Positions 62,210 through 64,000 of a stretch of 64,000 nt of DNA are shown one piece after another. The position numbers and the translations under genes are program-made. The stretch comes from Micromonospora tulbaghiae (GTDB lineage: Bacteria; Actinomycetota; Actinomycetes; Mycobacteriales; Micromonosporaceae). The notes below the pieces were generated by a model. The model was not told where the DNA came from. It saw nothing but the letters and a program-made list of their open reading frames with translations, and ran no database searches. The stretch's first letter is position 1. Every line of letters starts with the position of its first letter. Where the stretch lies: the NCBI RefSeq assembly GCF_900091605.1, contig NZ_FMCQ01000001.1, forward strand, positions 124,001-188,000. Direction: 5' to 3'.

Positions 62210-63205
62210 ATGTCCGACAGCCCTGCCGCACCGCCTCCCGTGACCGGATCCGCCGCCGACGAGCTGCACGTGCTCGTGCTCGCGGGCGGCCTCTCCTACG
62301 AGCGGGACGTCTCACTGCGGTCGGGGCGCCGGGTGCTCGACGCGCTGCGCGCCGTCGGTGTCGACGCGGAACTGCGCGACGCCGACGTGGCGTTGCTGCC
62401 CGCGCTGACCGCCGACCCGCCGGACGCCGTGGTGATCGCCCTGCACGGCGCCACCGGCGAGGACGGCTCGCTGCGCGGCGTCCTCGACCTCTGGGACGTG
62501 CCCTACGTCGGTTGCGACGCACGGTCGTCCCGCCTCGCCTGGGACAAGCCTTCTGCGAAGGCGGTGCTGCGCGAGGCGGGCATCCCGACGCCCGACTGGG
62601 TGGCGCTGCCGCACGACCGTTTCTCCGAGCTGGGCGCGGTGGCAGTCCTGGACCGGATCGTCGACCGCCTCGGGCTGCCGCTGATGGTCAAGCCGGCGCA
62701 GGGCGGTTCCGGACTGGGCGCCGCCGTGGTCCGGGAGGCGGCGTCGCTGCCGGCCGCGATGGTGGGTTGTTTCGCGTACGACCAGACCGCGCTCGTGGAG
62801 CGCTACGTCCCCGGGATGGACGTGGCGGTCTCCGTGCTCGACCTCGGCAAGGGGCCGCAGGCCCTGCCCCCGGTCGAGATCGTGCCGCGCAACGGCGTCT
62901 ACGACTACGCGGCCCGCTACACCGCTGGGCGTACCACCTGGCACGCGCCTGCCCGGCTCGACGCCGCGACGACCGCCCGGGTGACCGAGGTGGCGCTCGC
63001 CGCGCACACCGCGCTGGGCCTGCGCGACGTGTCCCGGGTCGACCTGATCGTCGACGCCGGAGGCGACCCGCACGTGCTGGAGGTCAACGTCTCGCCGGGC
63101 ATGACCGAGACGTCGCTGCTGCCGCTGGCGATTCAGGCGGCCGGGCTGGACTTCGGCCGGGTGCTCGGCACGCTCGTCACCCGGGCCGCCGCCCGCCGTC
63201 GCTGA
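62210..63205 (+). CDS. D-alanine--D-alanine ligase-like ATP-grasp enzyme
   Basis: A 331-residue ATP-grasp ligase. The N terminus has LVLAGGLSYERDVSLRSGRRVLDAL and ALHGATGEDGSLRGVLDLWDVPYVG. The ATP-grasp core includes KPSAKAVLREAGIPTPDW and LPLMVKPAQGGSGLGAA, with metal ligands in LIVDAGGDPHVLEVNVSPGMTETSLLP. It resembles Ddl closely (HGxxGEDG motif), but several actinobacteria carry this gene next to parB in addition to the main ddl, so the dipeptide made is uncertain. It starts 7 bp after the aminotransferase stop, so the two probably work together. Confidence 0.8.
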   Translation: MSDSPAAPPPVTGSAADELHVLVLAGGLSYERDVSLRSGRRVLDALRAVGVDAELRDADVALLPALTADPPDAVVIALHGATGEDGSLRGVLDLWDVPYVGCDARSSRLAWDKPSAKAVLREAGIPTPDWVALPHDRFSELGAVAVLDRIVDRLGLPLMVKPAQGGSGLGAAVVREAASLPAAMVGCFAYDQTALVERYVPGMDVAVSVLDLGKGPQALPPVEIVPRNGVYDYAARYTAGRTTWHAPARLDAATTARVTEVALAAHTALGLRDVSRVDLIVDAGGDPHVLEVNVSPGMTETSLLPLAIQAAGLDFGRVLGTLVTRAAARRR

Positions 63206-63207
63206 CC

Positions 63208-64000
63208 TCAGCTCTGCGCGGTACGCGCCGCGCCCTCACCCGGTCGCGCGTTCTCCGCTGTCGTGCCGTCCTCGTCCGGCGCGCTTCCCGCCCGCTCCTG
63301 CTCGTCGGACTCGTCTCCGGTGTCGGTTGCCGGGTCGGAAACCGGGTCGGACACCGCGTCCGGCGCCGGCCTCGACGCCGGGCTCGATGCCGGGTTCGAT
63401 GCCGGGTTCGATGCCGGAGGGCCCACCGAGGGGTCTGAGACGGCCTCTGCCGCCTCGGACTCGGGGATCTCGTCCGCAGCCTCGATCACGGACGCGGCTT
63501 CCTCCTCGGGCTCCTCAGCGGCGTCCGCGGACGCGGTCGGGGAGAAGCTCGACGGAGCCTGCCACTGGATGCGCGGCGGCTCGGCGAGCGGCCGGCCGCC
63601 GAACTCGGCGAGCCACGCGGCCACCATCGCCAGGTTCTCCCGCCACTGCGCCTCGGAGATCGGGGGCAGGATCGAGTCCCACAGCGACAGGAACGTGCCC
63701 CGCAGTTGCAGCCGCCCGTACGGCCGGGCCAGGAACCACAGGTGCAGGTGTGCCGAGCCGTCACCCCACCGGTTCACGTGGACGCGGGCCACACCGTCGA
63801 GCGAGCGGACGGCCCGCTCCAGGCGGACGGTCATCACGCCCAGCTCGGCGGCGAGCAGATTCGGCAGGTCGCCCAGATCCAGGTGCGACCGGGACTCCAG
63901 GATCAGGACCATCGGCAGGCCGGTGGGCCGGTCCATGGCGCGGACGCGCCACCGCTCACCGACCCAGATGTACGCCTCGTCGGGCGCGTTGCAGGCGGTG
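63208..64000 (-). CDS. HIT-like protein (5' end beyond the window)
   Basis: The frame stays open to base 64000 and encodes CNAPDEAYIWVGERWRV before the downstream ATG at 63936, so that ATG is internal and the gene is cut by the window edge. The visible 264 residues include VHVNRWGDGSAHLHLWFLARP, reminiscent of a HIT nucleotide-hydrolase motif (HxHxH-like), and then a low-complexity Glu/Ala/Ser/Pro tail of about 110 residues with imperfect PASNPASNPAS repeats. It lies 2 bp from the convergent ligase gene. No specific activity can be named. Confidence 0.7.
   Translation of the reverse strand, partial: TACNAPDEAYIWVGERWRVRAMDRPTGLPMVLILESRSHLDLGDLPNLLAAELGVMTVRLERAVRSLDGVARVHVNRWGDGSAHLHLWFLARPYGRLQLRGTFLSLWDSILPPISEAQWRENLAMVAAWLAEFGGRPLAEPPRIQWQAPSSFSPTASADAAEEPEEEAASVIEAADEIPESEAAEAVSDPSVGPPASNPASNPASSPASRPAPDAVSDPVSDPATDTGDESDEQERAGSAPDEDGTTAENARPGEGAARTAQS

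Noticed and set aside
63208..63936. ATG 63936 as the start of the HIT-like gene
   Set aside because: Upstream codons to base 64000 read CNAPDEAYIWVGERW without a stop and look like protein.
1..64000. tRNA, rRNA, CRISPR, insertion sequences, known riboswitches
   Set aside because: None was recognised by eye; a covariance-model search could still find a small RNA.

Overview
The window is very GC-rich, densely coded chromosomal DNA from an actinomycete, most likely a Micromonosporaceae member (Micromonospora-like). The taxon is inferred from base composition, frequent GTG starts, a mycothiol-type DinB enzyme, an AfsR/SARP regulator, bacterial Ino1, and gene order. No rRNA, tRNA, CRISPR array, transposase or prophage is visible. 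The only mobile element is an intein in dnaB.

The right half (about 28-64 kb) is the conserved core beside the replication origin. In order it holds dnaB, rplI-rpsR-ssb-rpsF, nfo and membrane glycosyltransferase-like genes. Then come ponA, a DUF5318 gene, a PadR regulator, ino1, ogt, an NfeD/flotillin pair, a subtilase and cca. It ends with murJ, a pseudokinase, sigM with its anti-sigma gene, trxB-trxA, a cwlM-like amidase, a GNAT gene, an aminotransferase and an ATP-grasp ligase. In actinomycetes this order leads on to parB-parA and oriC, so the origin probably lies just past the right edge. Most convergent gene pairs here are separated by perfect GC-rich hairpins.

The left half (1-28 kb) is less conserved. 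It starts with a truncated fdhD and carries a molybdenum-cofactor pathway split in two: moaA-moaD (3.1-4.3 kb), and moaC, mog, moeA and moaE read leftwards (18.6-15.8 kb). Between them lie a phosphoesterase, a PHP-UvrD helicase fusion, an orphan prepilin peptidase with an EamA transporter, an LppU-like secreted protein, an AAA ATPase behind unusual CTAG-rich inverted repeats, a GNAT gene, a DoxX gene and a GT87 gene.

The most unusual segment is 18.8-24.9 kb. A large orphan SARP regulator reads left. An AT-richer intergenic region follows, and a GGDEF-EAL cyclic-di-GMP protein reads right. The intergenic region holds two identical 8-codon minigenes (MRSTEWN, stop), each with its own strong ribosome binding site but with different linkers. 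A hairpin then sits just before the GGDEF-EAL start. I could not match this arrangement to any system I know.

Functional groups: molybdenum cofactor and formate dehydrogenase maturation (fdhD, moa, moe, mog); replication and translation core (dnaB, ssb, ribosomal proteins, cca); cell-wall synthesis (ponA, murJ, pseudokinase, cwlM-like, ATP-grasp ligase); redox (ino1 for mycothiol, trxA/B, sigM); and regulators (SARP, PadR, GGDEF-EAL).
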